From the NCBI GenBank assembly GCA_002722455.1, contig PBMB01000019.1, positions 51,855 through 115,854 of the forward strand: a stretch of DNA of 64,000 nt. The letters run 5' to 3'. The stretch is from Chloroflexota bacterium (GTDB taxonomy: Bacteria; Chloroflexota; Dehalococcoidia; Lucifugimonadales; GCA-2722455). Each line of letters starts with the position of its first letter. Within the stretch, counting starts at the first letter, position 1. Below the pieces are notes generated by a model that ran no database searches, was not told where the DNA came from, and saw only the letters and a list, made by a program, of their open reading frames with translations. Below, piece by piece: positions 41,495 to 49,481 of the stretch. The translations under genes and the position numbers were made by a program.

Positions 41495-41933
41495 GTTACC
41501 TCCTTATTAACGTTATGATTCGTTACTAATATTTATTAGATTTGTAATTCATTTTTTTCTTTCATTTTTTTTTAATTTTTTTTTATCTAAAAAAAATAAG
41601 GTTTATTTTAATGGTTTTTTATTTCTATTTATGTTATTATTTTTTATGTTTGTTTTTGTTTGGCAGGACTCACTTCTGATTATTAAGAATGAAGAAAAAA
41701 CCCTTTCGGGTTTTTTCTTTTGTCACTTTTTCGCCATCAACATAACGATAAGCATCTTTGACTGTCTGGATTTCATTAAAACTTATTTATAAAAATCTGT
41801 CAAATATCACACTTTTATTAAGATTTCACTAAAAATGAATAAAAAATCTTGTCATTCCTTATTTATATATCTATAATTAACCTATCTTAAAGAGAGCAAT
41901 GTTTGTTCTTGGACTTTACACAAAGGTTGAAGT
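41495..41933 (+). other. 440-bp intergenic region with terminator and promoter
   Basis: It holds an AAAAAACCC / GGGTTTTTT hairpin (41696-41720) not preceded by any + gene, so a short + transcript from a TATTAT near 41637 (about 85 nt) is possible. A strong promoter TTGTCA (41849-41854), 17 bp, TATAAT (41872-41877) drives the next gene. Nothing else is seen. Confidence 0.5.
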
Positions 41934-42200
41934 ATGGAAGACCAGAAATTAATTGATTTGTATCTTGATTACTGTAATGATTTTTTAACAATCGAACGTT
42001 TTTCTGAATATCACAATTTGTCTGTTAATGAATCTCGAAGTATTATTGCTCGTGGGAAGGTTAAGTATTTGTCTCAAAACCCTAGCCAAAGACTATTCTT
42101 TACTCTAAACACGAAACCAATGAACGATGTCAGCCCTGCGAATGCTGCTTTCTTCAAAAAAAGATACGAAGATAAGTTATTATCAGAACATTCTGCATAA
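41934..42200 (+). CDS. hypothetical protein with helix-turn-helix-like start, 88 aa
   Basis: Residues about 17-50 (FLTIERFSEYHNLSVNESRS) have the spacing of a helix-turn-helix that enters a site by recognition helix NESRSIIARGK. It may be a small DNA-binding protein. ACAAAGGTTGAAGT precedes the ATG. Confidence 0.55.
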   Translation: MEDQKLIDLYLDYCNDFLTIERFSEYHNLSVNESRSIIARGKVKYLSQNPSQRLFFTLNTKPMNDVSPANAAFFKKRYEDKLLSEHSA

Positions 42201-42202
42201 CA

Positions 42203-42232
42203 AAAAAAATCGTCTTCAAGACGGCTTTTTTT
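42203..42232 (+). terminator. intrinsic terminator
   Basis: CGTCTTCAAGACGG hairpin with flanking A- and T-runs. Confidence 0.75.
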
Positions 42233-42301
42233 ATTGCCATTGTTTTAAAAAATCGGTATTATATGCCCATACTCAAAAAGCAATGATTAAAGGTAAGCAA
42301 A

Positions 42302-42910
42302 ATGACTAATCAAACTATTTTCCAAGTTGTTTTTTCAGATTACATGGAATGGGAATATGACAATCGAGATGTTGTTGCAAGTGCTACCGATCTTGAAACT
42401 GCTATTTCATTAGCAAAAGAATATTTATTGAAAACAATCTTTTCGCCTGTCAAAGATAATGACCAGAACGCATATTTTGTCCCTAACTTTCATCGTTTTA
42501 ACGATTTTAGCCCTGCTTTACCAGAACTTTTCAAGAACAAGAAAAAAAGTCGTATCGATGAACATACAAATATCTTTGTTTTTGCACAAGAGTTAAACAC
42601 CCTTGCAGACAAGAAAAGCTCAAATATTGTTTGGACTATGGATATTAATTTCTTATTCAACTTGTTTTCTGACAAGCTTGATCTTATTACTAAACGTGAT
42701 GGATTAGAAAATCTTCCTTTGGAAGAAAAAGTCTCTTTCTGGAATGCTTTTCGTAAAAATCCACGTATCTTTGAAACAGGTGTTTCTGTCTCATTCTGGG
42801 ACTCAAAAGGAATCGATTTTGGTGATTGCACTTTGTCAGGTGCAGAACTATGGTCTATGACCAAACAAAATCAAAAAGAAATCGAAATCTTTGAAAAATA
42901 TGAGCTTTAA
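42302..42910 (+). CDS. hypothetical protein, 202 aa, paralogue of the 19824 gene
   Basis: Shares with the 19824 product the IV.....LF..F.DKLDLI..RDGLENLP block (residues about 108-140) and the GAELWSMTKQN motif near the C-terminus. Family not recognised. Its last codons form part of a hairpin (CATATTTTTCAAA region mirrored by GAAAAATATGAGC). Confidence 0.7.
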   Translation: MTNQTIFQVVFSDYMEWEYDNRDVVASATDLETAISLAKEYLLKTIFSPVKDNDQNAYFVPNFHRFNDFSPALPELFKNKKKSRIDEHTNIFVFAQELNTLADKKSSNIVWTMDINFLFNLFSDKLDLITKRDGLENLPLEEKVSFWNAFRKNPRIFETGVSVSFWDSKGIDFGDCTLSGAELWSMTKQNQKEIEIFEKYEL

Positions 42911-42979
42911 GCTCATATTTTCTTTATCTTTATCGCTTATTTCGGTATAATAAGGACATTAAAAGAGAGAGACTTTATT

Positions 42980-43420
42980 ATGAGTCATGAAACTGCAAAA
43001 GCTGTAATTATCGACACTATTAACGGCATTCAAGCTACCTTGAAAGAGTCAAAAGAATTGTGTCAAAAACTTAATTCAGAAGAATACAATAGTTTAACGA
43101 GCTTTATTAATGAAGTCACTGATAATATTCGAGCTAGTTTAGTTTATATCTCTGTTCGATTTGATATCAAGTCTTATGACGAATCTCTAATCATTTGCCC
43201 TGTTAAGCTTAAATTTGTCCTTGGCAATGAAATGCTGTGTGATTTGCTATTAAAGGATCTTAAAAAAGTATCAGAACAAGGTATGCAGATTAATTTTGAT
43301 TTAACTATGGATCAAGACTCCCTTGACCGTGATAATGTTGATTTAGAAGAAATCTATAAAGCAACTAATCTTATGAGCAAAGCTTTTGAATACGTTAGCG
43401 TTGGTGTATACAAACCTTAA
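42980..43420 (+). CDS. hypothetical protein, 146 aa
   Basis: Not recognised. Helical N-terminus, beta centre. Start after AAAGAGAGAGACTTTATT. Confidence 0.7.
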   Translation: MSHETAKAVIIDTINGIQATLKESKELCQKLNSEEYNSLTSFINEVTDNIRASLVYISVRFDIKSYDESLIICPVKLKFVLGNEMLCDLLLKDLKKVSEQGMQINFDLTMDQDSLDRDNVDLEEIYKATNLMSKAFEYVSVGVYKP

Positions 43421-43508
43421 AAAATCGCAAAAAATATGGAAGAATATTAGACTTCCAAGGATATTGAACTATACTTGTTGTATGTAAAATAATTAAAGGC
43501 AAATCATT

Positions 43509-43745
43509 ATGTCGATAATGAAAATCAATACTCTTAATGAAGAAGCACAACATATTTTCCATTCTAACCTTGTAAGAGAGGGCGCAGCCTTTGCTAAATT
43601 TGGCACTGCCTTTCTTGTTGATTCGAACCTTGCTATGCAATACAGAAACGCTTTTGATGGTTTGTGGCAAGGTTATAACGCAAATATTGAAATGCAAGAA
43701 TTGACCGATTTTGATCTAAAACAAGAATTAAAAACTCAATGTTAA
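43509..43745 (+). CDS. hypothetical protein, 78 aa
   Basis: Not recognised. Preceded by TTGAAC-like and TATACT elements near 43460-43475 and AAAGGCAAATCATT. Confidence 0.65.
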   Translation: MSIMKINTLNEEAQHIFHSNLVREGAAFAKFGTAFLVDSNLAMQYRNAFDGLWQGYNANIEMQELTDFDLKQELKTQC

Positions 43746-43810
43746 TGGTTGTTTATTGTTTTAGTTTTTGGTATAATTTTTATTATCTTATCTAGCAAGA
43801 GTAATTAAAA

Positions 43811-44251
43811 ATGATTAAAATTGAAAACCACAAAGATATTGAGTCTAATGTTAAATCTATTATTGATTCTCATAATTTTGATGAGCTTGCTTGCGATGAT
43901 TTCAAAATGTCTTGGCAGATCTTGAAAAACGCTTGCGAACAAGATAATCATTCAGCATTCTTTGTTCTTCCTGCTGTTGTTAATCACTTATCTAAAATTC
44001 AAACGAAGAATAGAGATTTCTATGACTTCATTAACGCTGTTAAAGAAGTTAATGACGCTACTTCTGAGTTTGTTTCAAATGAAAACCCTATCACCTTAGA
44101 AGATTTAAAAGGTATGTTTGGTTTCGCAGGTTTGTCTTTCTACATTGACCGAAGAAATTGTGCAGACGATATCAGCGATGAACTATTAGAGCAGGTTTTA
44201 CAAAAAGTTTATACTGATAATTACTTAGATCTTACTCTAAAAGAAGAATAA
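43811..44251 (+). CDS. hypothetical acidic protein, 146 aa
   Basis: Not recognised. Helical, two Cys near residues 28 and 43. Confidence 0.7.
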   Translation: MIKIENHKDIESNVKSIIDSHNFDELACDDFKMSWQILKNACEQDNHSAFFVLPAVVNHLSKIQTKNRDFYDFINAVKEVNDATSEFVSNENPITLEDLKGMFGFAGLSFYIDRRNCADDISDELLEQVLQKVYTDNYLDLTLKEE

Positions 44252-44335
44252 AAAAATAACTTGATTTAATTCTCAAAGGCGGATATAATATGCGTCTTCA
44301 ATTTTTATAAATATTTAAATAGGAAAAATAAGAAC

Positions 44336-44608
44336 ATGAAAACACAAATTTCTGCAACAGTTAAAAACGCATTCCAAGCAGTTCTAAATCGTGTAATGCT
44401 TGAAACCAAAAAAGGCACTTCAAAAGAAGACGTAAAAGCAATGGTCGTTGATCACCTAACAAAAATGGCTAATAAATCTCAGAATCATTATGATAAAGAG
44501 CACCTACTTGATAAAACACTGTTCAATCATCACATTGAATCTGAATACATTAACCAAGTTATTCACGAAAACATGCGAAACTTCCTTAAAGACGAAGTTG
44601 TATACTAA
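44336..44608 (+). CDS. hypothetical protein, 90 aa
   Basis: Not recognised. Helical, His-rich middle (QNHYDKEHL...NHHIESEY). TATAAT near 44285. Confidence 0.65.
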   Translation: MKTQISATVKNAFQAVLNRVMLETKKGTSKEDVKAMVVDHLTKMANKSQNHYDKEHLLDKTLFNHHIESEYINQVIHENMRNFLKDEVVY

Positions 44609-44645
44609 AATAAACTGAATTATTTTTTAGATCAGATTTACTTTT

Positions 44646-44680
44646 AAACCGTAGTTTTTTAAAGCTACGGTTTTTATTAT
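44646..44680 (+). promoter_or_regulatory. composite terminator-promoter
   Basis: AACCGTAG / CTACGGTT hairpin ends the 44336 gene; TAGTTT (44652-44657), 17 bp, TATTAT (44675-44680) could drive the HPr gene. Confidence 0.5.
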
Positions 44681-44775
44681 TTTATATAAACAAATTATTT
44701 AATTTGTGCTACAAAAAAAAACTGATAGAATCAACCTTGAAATAATAACAATAATAAACAATTCTAGGAGGTATT

Positions 44776-45054
44776 ATGTCATTAGATGCTACATTCCAAA
44801 TTAAAAATCCACATGGACTACACGCAAGACCAGGGGCTTTATTGGTTGCAGAAGCGAAAAAATTCGAATCAAAAATAACAGTGCTTAATTTAGAAAACAA
44901 TTCAGAACCTGTCAGTGCTAAAAGTTTAATGAAAATAATGACGCTTGGTGTAAAAAACGGTCATAAACTTCAATTTACTGCTGACGGTGGAGACGCAAAA
45001 GAAGCGTTAGACGCTATTGGTAAAGCTATTGATTCTGGTTTAGGCGAATCATAA
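44776..45054 (+). CDS. ptsH: HPr-type phosphocarrier protein
   Basis: A 92-residue protein covering the whole HPr fold. The active-site motif NPHGLHARPGALLV has the phosphorylated His at residue 16 followed by Arg18-Pro19; SAKSLMKIMTLGV carries Ser50, equivalent to the regulatory Ser46; the end DAKEALDAIGKAI matches the last HPr helix. HPr passes phosphate from Enzyme I to sugar-specific EIIA proteins of the host PTS. The sequence resembles HPr domains of the FruB type (GLHARPGA rather than GLHTRPA). It has the strongest ribosome-binding site in the area, AGGAGGTATT. No Enzyme I or EII gene is nearby, so it would plug into or titrate host PTS and carbon-catabolite signalling. Confidence 0.9.
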   Translation: MSLDATFQIKNPHGLHARPGALLVAEAKKFESKITVLNLENNSEPVSAKSLMKIMTLGVKNGHKLQFTADGGDAKEALDAIGKAIDSGLGES

Positions 45055-45074
45055 CCTTAGAATAATTAACACAT

Positions 45075-45103
45075 TAAGACACTTTTTAGTGTCTTTTTTT
45101 TGT
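45075..45103 (+). terminator. intrinsic terminator
   Basis: AAGACACT / AGTGTCTT hairpin and eight T's, after the HPr gene. Confidence 0.85.
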
Positions 45104-45150
45104 ATTTTTGCTATAATAAAACAAATATTCAAACACTTAATAGGCTTAGA

Positions 45151-45444
45151 ATGATAGATTACACAGAAAGGGCATTAAAACAAAAAAATGCTTTCAGCAA
45201 AATTTTCAATCAGACTGACGTTAGATTTGTTGATAACATCAAAGCAACTTATTACGAACATAAAACATTACCTATTAAAGCACATTTGTTTTTTGTTTAT
45301 GGCGAAGAAGCAAAAGACAAAACAAAGCCTGTTATCGGTATTGAAGCTCGTATCGAACCTAAGCGAAACATAGAGCAAAATATGATCAAAACTGTTGAAA
45401 AAGAAATCAATTTACTAGGTGAAAAATACCTTATTCGTGATTAA
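45151..45444 (+). CDS. hypothetical basic protein, 97 aa
   Basis: The frame extends to 45100, but that overlaps the -10 (TATAAT near 45111); ATG 45151 after AGGCTTAGA is the start. Beta-rich middle (AHLFFVYGE...VIGIEARIEP). Not recognised. Confidence 0.65.
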   Translation: MIDYTERALKQKNAFSKIFNQTDVRFVDNIKATYYEHKTLPIKAHLFFVYGEEAKDKTKPVIGIEARIEPKRNIEQNMIKTVEKEINLLGEKYLIRD

Positions 45445-45510
45445 ATGGTTGTTTTTTGCTTTTAAAATTGATAAAATACTATCATTGAAATTAATCAATA
45501 AGGCATTCTT

Positions 45511-46134
45511 ATGAAACACGATAAAGCGAGAATCAAAGAAATATTCAATTTTCACTCAGAAGGTGAATCGTTATTTCATAGTTCTCAGTTTCAAGATCAT
45601 TGTTGCAACTTCTGCAGTGGTAACGCAGAAAAACATGACGAAGATTGCCTTGGCATGGAAATGCGCAAATGCTTAGAATACAGCGAATATTTCGAAAACA
45701 ACTACAAACGTGTTGCTCTTGAAATCGCTATTGGTATAGAATATCATGCTGTTGCTCATTATATCCATTTTGATTCTTGTGCTTTTTGTGGCGAAGAAGA
45801 CGACCACGATGAAGATTGTGCAATGTATGAAATGCGAGAGCTTGTTGCCGATCTATGGAAAGAACATTGTGAAAAAGTTGAAACCGAGAAAGCTGAAAAA
45901 GAACGCAAGGAAAAAGAAGCAAAAGCAAGAATAGATCGATTGAAACGCAGAAACGAAAATCGTAAAAAAAGTGAACGTGAAGCACACGAAGCACGTTGGG
46001 CAAGAGAAGCGGCTGAATCTGGCAAACACGTTTGTAAATACTGTAAACGTCCTGCTGCCAATCTGGAAGCACATTGGGCAGGGCGCAACTGCACAAGATT
46101 CCGTGAAAAGCACAATCTTAAATTTGTAGATTAA
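45511..46134 (+). CDS. multi-zinc-finger protein with charged coiled coil, 207 aa
   Basis: Two copies of a CxxC...HDEDC..MEMR motif (CCNFCSGNAEKHDEDC near 31-46 and CAFCGEEDDHDEDC near 90-103), a long Lys/Glu helix (about 120-165) and a C-terminal CKYCKRPAANLEAHWAGRNC zinc finger (about 175-198). The duplicated fingers flanking a coiled coil suggest a scaffold or nucleic-acid-binding role. Not recognised as a known family. Confidence 0.6.
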   Translation: MKHDKARIKEIFNFHSEGESLFHSSQFQDHCCNFCSGNAEKHDEDCLGMEMRKCLEYSEYFENNYKRVALEIAIGIEYHAVAHYIHFDSCAFCGEEDDHDEDCAMYEMRELVADLWKEHCEKVETEKAEKERKEKEAKARIDRLKRRNENRKKSEREAHEARWAREAAESGKHVCKYCKRPAANLEAHWAGRNCTRFREKHNLKFVD

Positions 46135-46156
46135 AGCCTTTCGGGGTTTTTTTACC
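46134..46156 (+). terminator. short terminator-like hairpin
   Basis: AAGCC, TTTC, GGGGTT followed by a T-run, directly at the stop codon. Confidence 0.5.
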
Positions 46157-46164
46157 GAGGTTTT

Positions 46165-46446
46165 ATGATCAAATTATTCAAAAAAAAATTAAGCTTTAAG
46201 AAAGAGAAAAGGTTAATTAAATACATTCCTTTTAGCCGCTACTGGACTATGTATTATGACAATGGTGATGTTTGTCGTTTTGAATCTCGTTATTGCATTA
46301 ACGTCTATGAAGACCATACAGTTGATTATGAAGTTCTTTGGTCGAACTATCCAAATTATCACCCTATTCACAAGCTTATTATCTTATTTAAAGAGCGAAA
46401 ATCCATTAGACAAATAGTTGACGAATTTAATAAAAAAGCCTTTTAA
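46165..46446 (+). CDS. hypothetical basic protein, 93 aa
   Basis: Not recognised. Lys-rich start, then a Tyr/Asp-rich beta segment. Its last codons form the 5' arm of its own terminator (46434-46461). Confidence 0.65.
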   Translation: MIKLFKKKLSFKKEKRLIKYIPFSRYWTMYYDNGDVCRFESRYCINVYEDHTVDYEVLWSNYPNYHPIHKLIILFKERKSIRQIVDEFNKKAF

Positions 46447-46461
46447 CTGCGGCTTTTTTAT
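46434..46461 (+). terminator. terminator overlapping the coding end
   Basis: AAAAAGCC / GGCTTTTT with the TAA stop in the loop. Confidence 0.75.
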
Positions 46462-46519
46462 TGATTTAAAAACAAAAAAATACTATAATACTTTCAGTTT
46501 AAACAAATGAGTAAAAATT

Positions 46520-47116
46520 ATGCTTTCTAAGAAAATCCAAGATAGTCTAATTAATAAAATGGCAGCAAATGGTGAGAAGTTTACACCAATGCAATCTTCA
46601 TACATTAACTCTATTATGCGTATTTCTGACGGGACACTTCAAACACTTTGTCGTGAATCGAATACCCTAAATACTGATAAGACAGATCAATATGATTTTT
46701 TATTTGTTGTCCGAATGATGTTTCAAAATTTTGTTGTAAATCAATATATTAATGATAATGTTATTTACCCTAATCATTGTGAAGCGTGGATCGCTTTCCG
46801 TGACGAACTACCACAAGTCCCTGAAAATAAGATTGTTCGTGTTGATTATATCAATTACGCTTCTGAGATTGAGTTAACAAAACTATTTACTGTTACATTC
46901 TCTCTCTTTGATATTGATTCTACGGAAGCAGATCAAATCAGTGACGTATTGGATAATAAAAATCAATTCTTTGCTTTCCAGTTAACAGAGCAAGAGCGAT
47001 TAAAGATTTTGACCAATACATTCACTTTTAAATGCGGCTTATTTGAAGAAATTGAAAATGCAAAAGCACTTGATCAGTCTTATGCAAGTCCTTATGGTCA
47101 AATGACATACGCCTAA
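46520..47116 (+). CDS. hypothetical protein, 198 aa
   Basis: Not recognised. Helical; no membrane segment. TATAAT near 46487. Confidence 0.7.
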   Translation: MLSKKIQDSLINKMAANGEKFTPMQSSYINSIMRISDGTLQTLCRESNTLNTDKTDQYDFLFVVRMMFQNFVVNQYINDNVIYPNHCEAWIAFRDELPQVPENKIVRVDYINYASEIELTKLFTVTFSLFDIDSTEADQISDVLDNKNQFFAFQLTEQERLKILTNTFTFKCGLFEEIENAKALDQSYASPYGQMTYA

Positions 47117-47211
47117 CTTTATTTATTAGGGCTGTTTGTTAATAGCCATATTTTTCTTGCTTTTTCTTTTATTTTTTGTTAATTTAATCCCACAATTTAT
47201 TGGGGAGGGTT

Positions 47212-47592
47212 ATGTTTGAACAAGTTTTAAAAAAAGACCAAGAAAATAGGAAAGATATTCAAAATCATATCTTAGACCTGATTAATTTGAAGTTTAAATC
47301 TGAAAGTGATTCTGTTCGCATTAGGATCGCAGAAAAAGACGATATCGATAAAGCCAGAGAAAGGCTTTCTAAAATGCACAATAATAAACTTTCAGGTATC
47401 ATATTTGAATATCCTGAACTATATGGCGGATATTCTGCACCTTATGACGAATATCGCCCTATTGATATTACTATAAGCTTAGAACCTGATACATATGACA
47501 TCACCATTGCTTCTTATGGCAAGCTATTCAACACAGAGCACTTATCTATTAAAGATTATCTCATGGTCTTTGGCTTTTTAAACGATATTTAA
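47212..47592 (+). CDS. hypothetical protein, 126 aa
   Basis: Not recognised. ATG 47212 lies behind a very strong ribosome-binding site, TTGGGGAGGGTT. A charged helical start is followed by a beta-rich end. Confidence 0.7.
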   Translation: MFEQVLKKDQENRKDIQNHILDLINLKFKSESDSVRIRIAEKDDIDKARERLSKMHNNKLSGIIFEYPELYGGYSAPYDEYRPIDITISLEPDTYDITIASYGKLFNTEHLSIKDYLMVFGFLNDI

Positions 47593-47599
47593 AACAAAA

Positions 47600-47629
47600 A
47601 AAAGATAGGTTTCTTACCTATCTTTTCTT
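47600..47629 (+). terminator. intrinsic terminator
   Basis: AAAGATAGGT / ACCTATCTTT hairpin and T-run. Confidence 0.85.
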
Positions 47630-47676
47630 TTTTGTGCTATAATTAACCTAAGTTAAAAACAACTAGGTTATCAAAT

Positions 47677-47895
47677 ATGTTAGAAAATAGTCTTAAAGTT
47701 ATTGTTTCTGCAATTTCAATGGTTCTTACCATTAAGTTCTTATTTTTAATCTTTCCTATGGAAATGACGAAACCTAACCATGATATGATTCTTATCCTTG
47801 TTGGCTTTATTACAGGTATATTTATCTATTATGGACTTGAAGAATTTATTACCAAAATTAAAATTATCCGAAGACAAAAACTTTGGCATGATTAA
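47677..47895 (+). CDS. two-pass membrane protein, 72 aa
   Basis: Hydrophobic segments at residues about 8-28 and 37-55, then a basic tail (KIKIIRRQKLW). Function unknown. Confidence 0.6.
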   Translation: MLENSLKVIVSAISMVLTIKFLFLIFPMEMTKPNHDMILILVGFITGIFIYYGLEEFITKIKIIRRQKLWHD

Positions 47896-47904
47896 AAACA
47901 AAAA

Positions 47905-47934
47905 AAGAAACCGCTAGATAGCGGTTTTTTTATT
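47905..47934 (+). terminator. intrinsic terminator
   Basis: AAACCGCT / AGCGGTTT hairpin and T-run. Confidence 0.85.
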
Positions 47935-47941
47935 TGCCTAT

Positions 47942-47972
47942 AAAAAAAGAGCCATTCGAGGCTCTTTTTTGT
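47942..47972 (-). terminator. intrinsic terminator of the minus-strand acetyltransferase gene
   Basis: AAAGAGCC / GGCTCTTT hairpin with an A-run on + (T-run on minus). Confidence 0.8.
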
Positions 47973-48419
47973 TTAACTGAAAAATTCATTAACTTCTGGT
48001 GCTTTTTCTTTATTTACCATTACCCATTCGTCTTCTGTTTCAAAGATTGATTCAAAACCTTGTCTTTTATAAAAGTCTTTTAGGTTAAAACCTTCTCTTT
48101 GTTTTATGTGTTTTCTGGCTACCACAAACTTAAAATCAATATCTTTTGTTACTTGATTGAATGATTTGACCAGATTACGACCTATGCCTTTGCCTCTATC
48201 TACCTCGTCAACGTGTAAAACAGATAGCATTGCACAAGACGATTGGTATTGCTCTATAAACATAAGAAAGTGATTTGCAAATTCGTCAGGTAAAATTGTG
48301 TATCTATCCAACTCCAAGCAGATCACGCCAAAATCAGACATATCAGTAACACTTACACCTTTAATTTGAGCGTATTTTTCTAATGTGTCATTTTCTCTTG
48401 TGAAAACTATTCGTTTCAT
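47973..48419 (-). CDS. GNAT-family acetyltransferase-like protein
   Basis: A 148-residue protein with the acetyl-CoA-binding motif A, HVDEVDRGKGIGRNLV (residues about 63-78, pattern R-G-x-G-I/L-G), then a helix and the end strand FVVARKHI...FYKRQGFE. The C-terminal FY.R.GF segment is typical of GNAT motif B. These enzymes transfer an acetyl group from acetyl-CoA to amines; the target is unknown. Minus-strand promoter TTGAAA, 17 bp, TATAAT ending near 48447. Confidence 0.75.
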   Translation of the reverse strand: MKRIVFTRENDTLEKYAQIKGVSVTDMSDFGVICLELDRYTILPDEFANHFLMFIEQYQSSCAMLSVLHVDEVDRGKGIGRNLVKSFNQVTKDIDFKFVVARKHIKQREGFNLKDFYKRQGFESIFETEDEWVMVNKEKAPEVNEFFS

Positions 48420-48785
48420 TTTAATAAACCTTGTTTTAAAAACTATGCTTATTATAGCCTATTCGTTTGGTTTTTTCAATTTTTTTGTTGTTTTTATATT
48501 CATTTTTGTTGAAAGTTTAGCCATGTTGGTTAAAGCTTGTTCGAACGTTCTTTTTATCAAAAAAAAACCTGGTTTTTGAAAACAGTCTTTACTATACTTA
48601 TTCTCGTTGTCAGGGAGAACTCTCTGATTTAACCTTTATGCTCTTTAAAAAAAGTAATTGTTGTTTGGTCTTTATTTAACCATTTGAAAATATTCGTTAA
48701 ATATCAAAAAAAAAGACTTGTAATTAGAAAAATCTTGTTCTATAATTACTTCACTTTCTTAGAGAGATAATCTTTAAATAAGTAT
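48420..48785 (+). promoter_or_regulatory. intergenic region with tRNA-cluster promoters
   Basis: It holds the divergent promoter of the acetyltransferase gene and two + promoters: TATACT near 48593, followed by a TCAGGGAG / CTCTCTGA hairpin, and TTGTAA (48718-48723), 17 bp, TATAAT (48741-48746), which drives the first tRNA. ATTCTCGTTGTCAGGGAG after the first -10 resembles the conserved mRNA leader (ATTCTCAGTCAGGG) at 17385. Confidence 0.6.
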
Positions 48786-48870
48786 GCGATCATGGTGGAA
48801 TTGGTAGACACAAGGGATTTAAAATCCCTCGCTATATGGCGTCCGAGTTCAAGTCTCGGTGGTCGCACCA
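48786..48870 (+). tRNA. tRNA-Leu (UAA)
   Basis: 85 nt with encoded CCA. Acceptor GCGATCA / TGGTCGC (one G-U), anticodon arm AGGGA, TTTAAAA, TCCCT with anticodon TAA, a class II variable arm and T-loop GTTCAAGTC. Copy almost identical to the gene at 50399. Confidence 0.95.
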
Positions 48871-48973
48871 AATAAAGTTGAAAAGTGAATAAAAAATCAT
48901 TTGACTCTTTGTTTGAAGGTAACTATAATTGATTACAGATAACAATAGTTATTTAAGAATTGTTTGGTTGATT

Positions 48974-49046
48974 GTTAAGTTCGTCTAGTGGTCAAGGACA
49001 CCAACCCTTCACGTTGGTAACAGTGGTTCGAATCCGCTACTTAACA
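48974..49046 (+). tRNA. tRNA-Glu (UUC)
   Basis: Acceptor GTTAAGT / ACTTAAC, anticodon arm CCAAC, CCTTCAC, GTTGG (anticodon TTC), T-arm GTGGTTCGAATCCGC. No encoded CCA, unlike its neighbours. Confidence 0.9.
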
Positions 49047-49060
49047 GTTATACATATTAT

Positions 49061-49137
49061 GCACCCTTAGCTCAGTTGGATAGAGCACGTGCCTTCTAAG
49101 CATGTGGTCGCAGGTTCGAATCCTGCAGGGTGTGCCA
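49061..49137 (+). tRNA. tRNA-Arg (UCU)
   Basis: 77 nt with encoded CCA. Acceptor GCACCCT / AGGGTGT, anticodon arm CGTGC, CTTCTAA, GCATG (TCT), T-arm GCAGGTTCGAATCCTGC. Reads AGA/AGG, codons common in this AT-rich replicon. Confidence 0.95.
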
Positions 49138-49172
49138 TCTTTAAGCACTTTTCACCAAGAGTGTTTAAAAAT

Positions 49173-49363
49173 GGTAAGGAAGGAAGGCTTTTATTCCAAT
49201 AGCTCGTAGCTATGTTCGCAGATAAGCCGTCAAATTAATAGTAGGTTAGTTAAATCCTGCCTCTCTACTTTTAAGAGGGAAAGAAGATTTACTCTGGGTG
49301 TCGAAAGCCTATTCGCAGGTTAACGAACTATTTAATGAGACTGGATGTAATTCTGCCCTTACC
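49173..49363 (+). ncRNA. folded 191-nt element inside the tRNA cluster
   Basis: GGTAAGG at 49173-49179 pairs with CCTTACC at 49357-49363 to close the element. Inside are GGCTT..AAGCC enclosing an ATAGCT / AGCTAT hairpin, CCTCT / AGAGG, and two half-units sharing TTCGCAG.T.A, then TTAAT, GG..GT, TC.TGCC. The segment GCCGTCA, then GTAGG..CCTGC, recalls the variable and T-arm of class II tRNAs. It lies 35 nt after tRNA-Arg and 10 nt before the next tRNA, so it is probably co-transcribed. No standard tRNA fold can be drawn. Confidence 0.5.
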
Positions 49364-49373
49364 TGAAATATAT

Positions 49374-49450
49374 GCTTCCTTAGCTCAGTTGGTTAGAGCG
49401 TCCGACTCATAATCGGTAGGTCACAAGTTCAAGTCTTGTAGGAAGCACCA
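49374..49450 (+). tRNA. tRNA with CAU anticodon (probably Ile2)
   Basis: 77 nt with CCA. Acceptor GCTTCCT / AGGAAGC, D-arm AGCTCAGTTGGTTAGAGC, anticodon loop CTCATAA, T-arm CAAGTTCAAGTCTTG. The CGACTCATAATCG core and CCTTAGCTCAG start resemble E. coli tRNA-Ile2 (lysidine-modified) more than tRNA-Met, but sequence alone cannot decide. Confidence 0.9.
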
Positions 49451-49481
49451 TTTTATTTAATTTTGGTTTAAAGGTATCAAG

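Noticed and set aside
41139..41510. 123-codon frame on the + strand
   Set aside because: Antisense to the 41105-41494 gene, which has a GGAGGT ribosome-binding site and terminator; the + frame has neither.
45759..46115. Overlapping minus-strand frames (118, 122 and 86 codons)
   Set aside because: They lie opposite the Lys/Glu-rich coiled coil of the 45511 gene, whose reverse strand is naturally free of stops.
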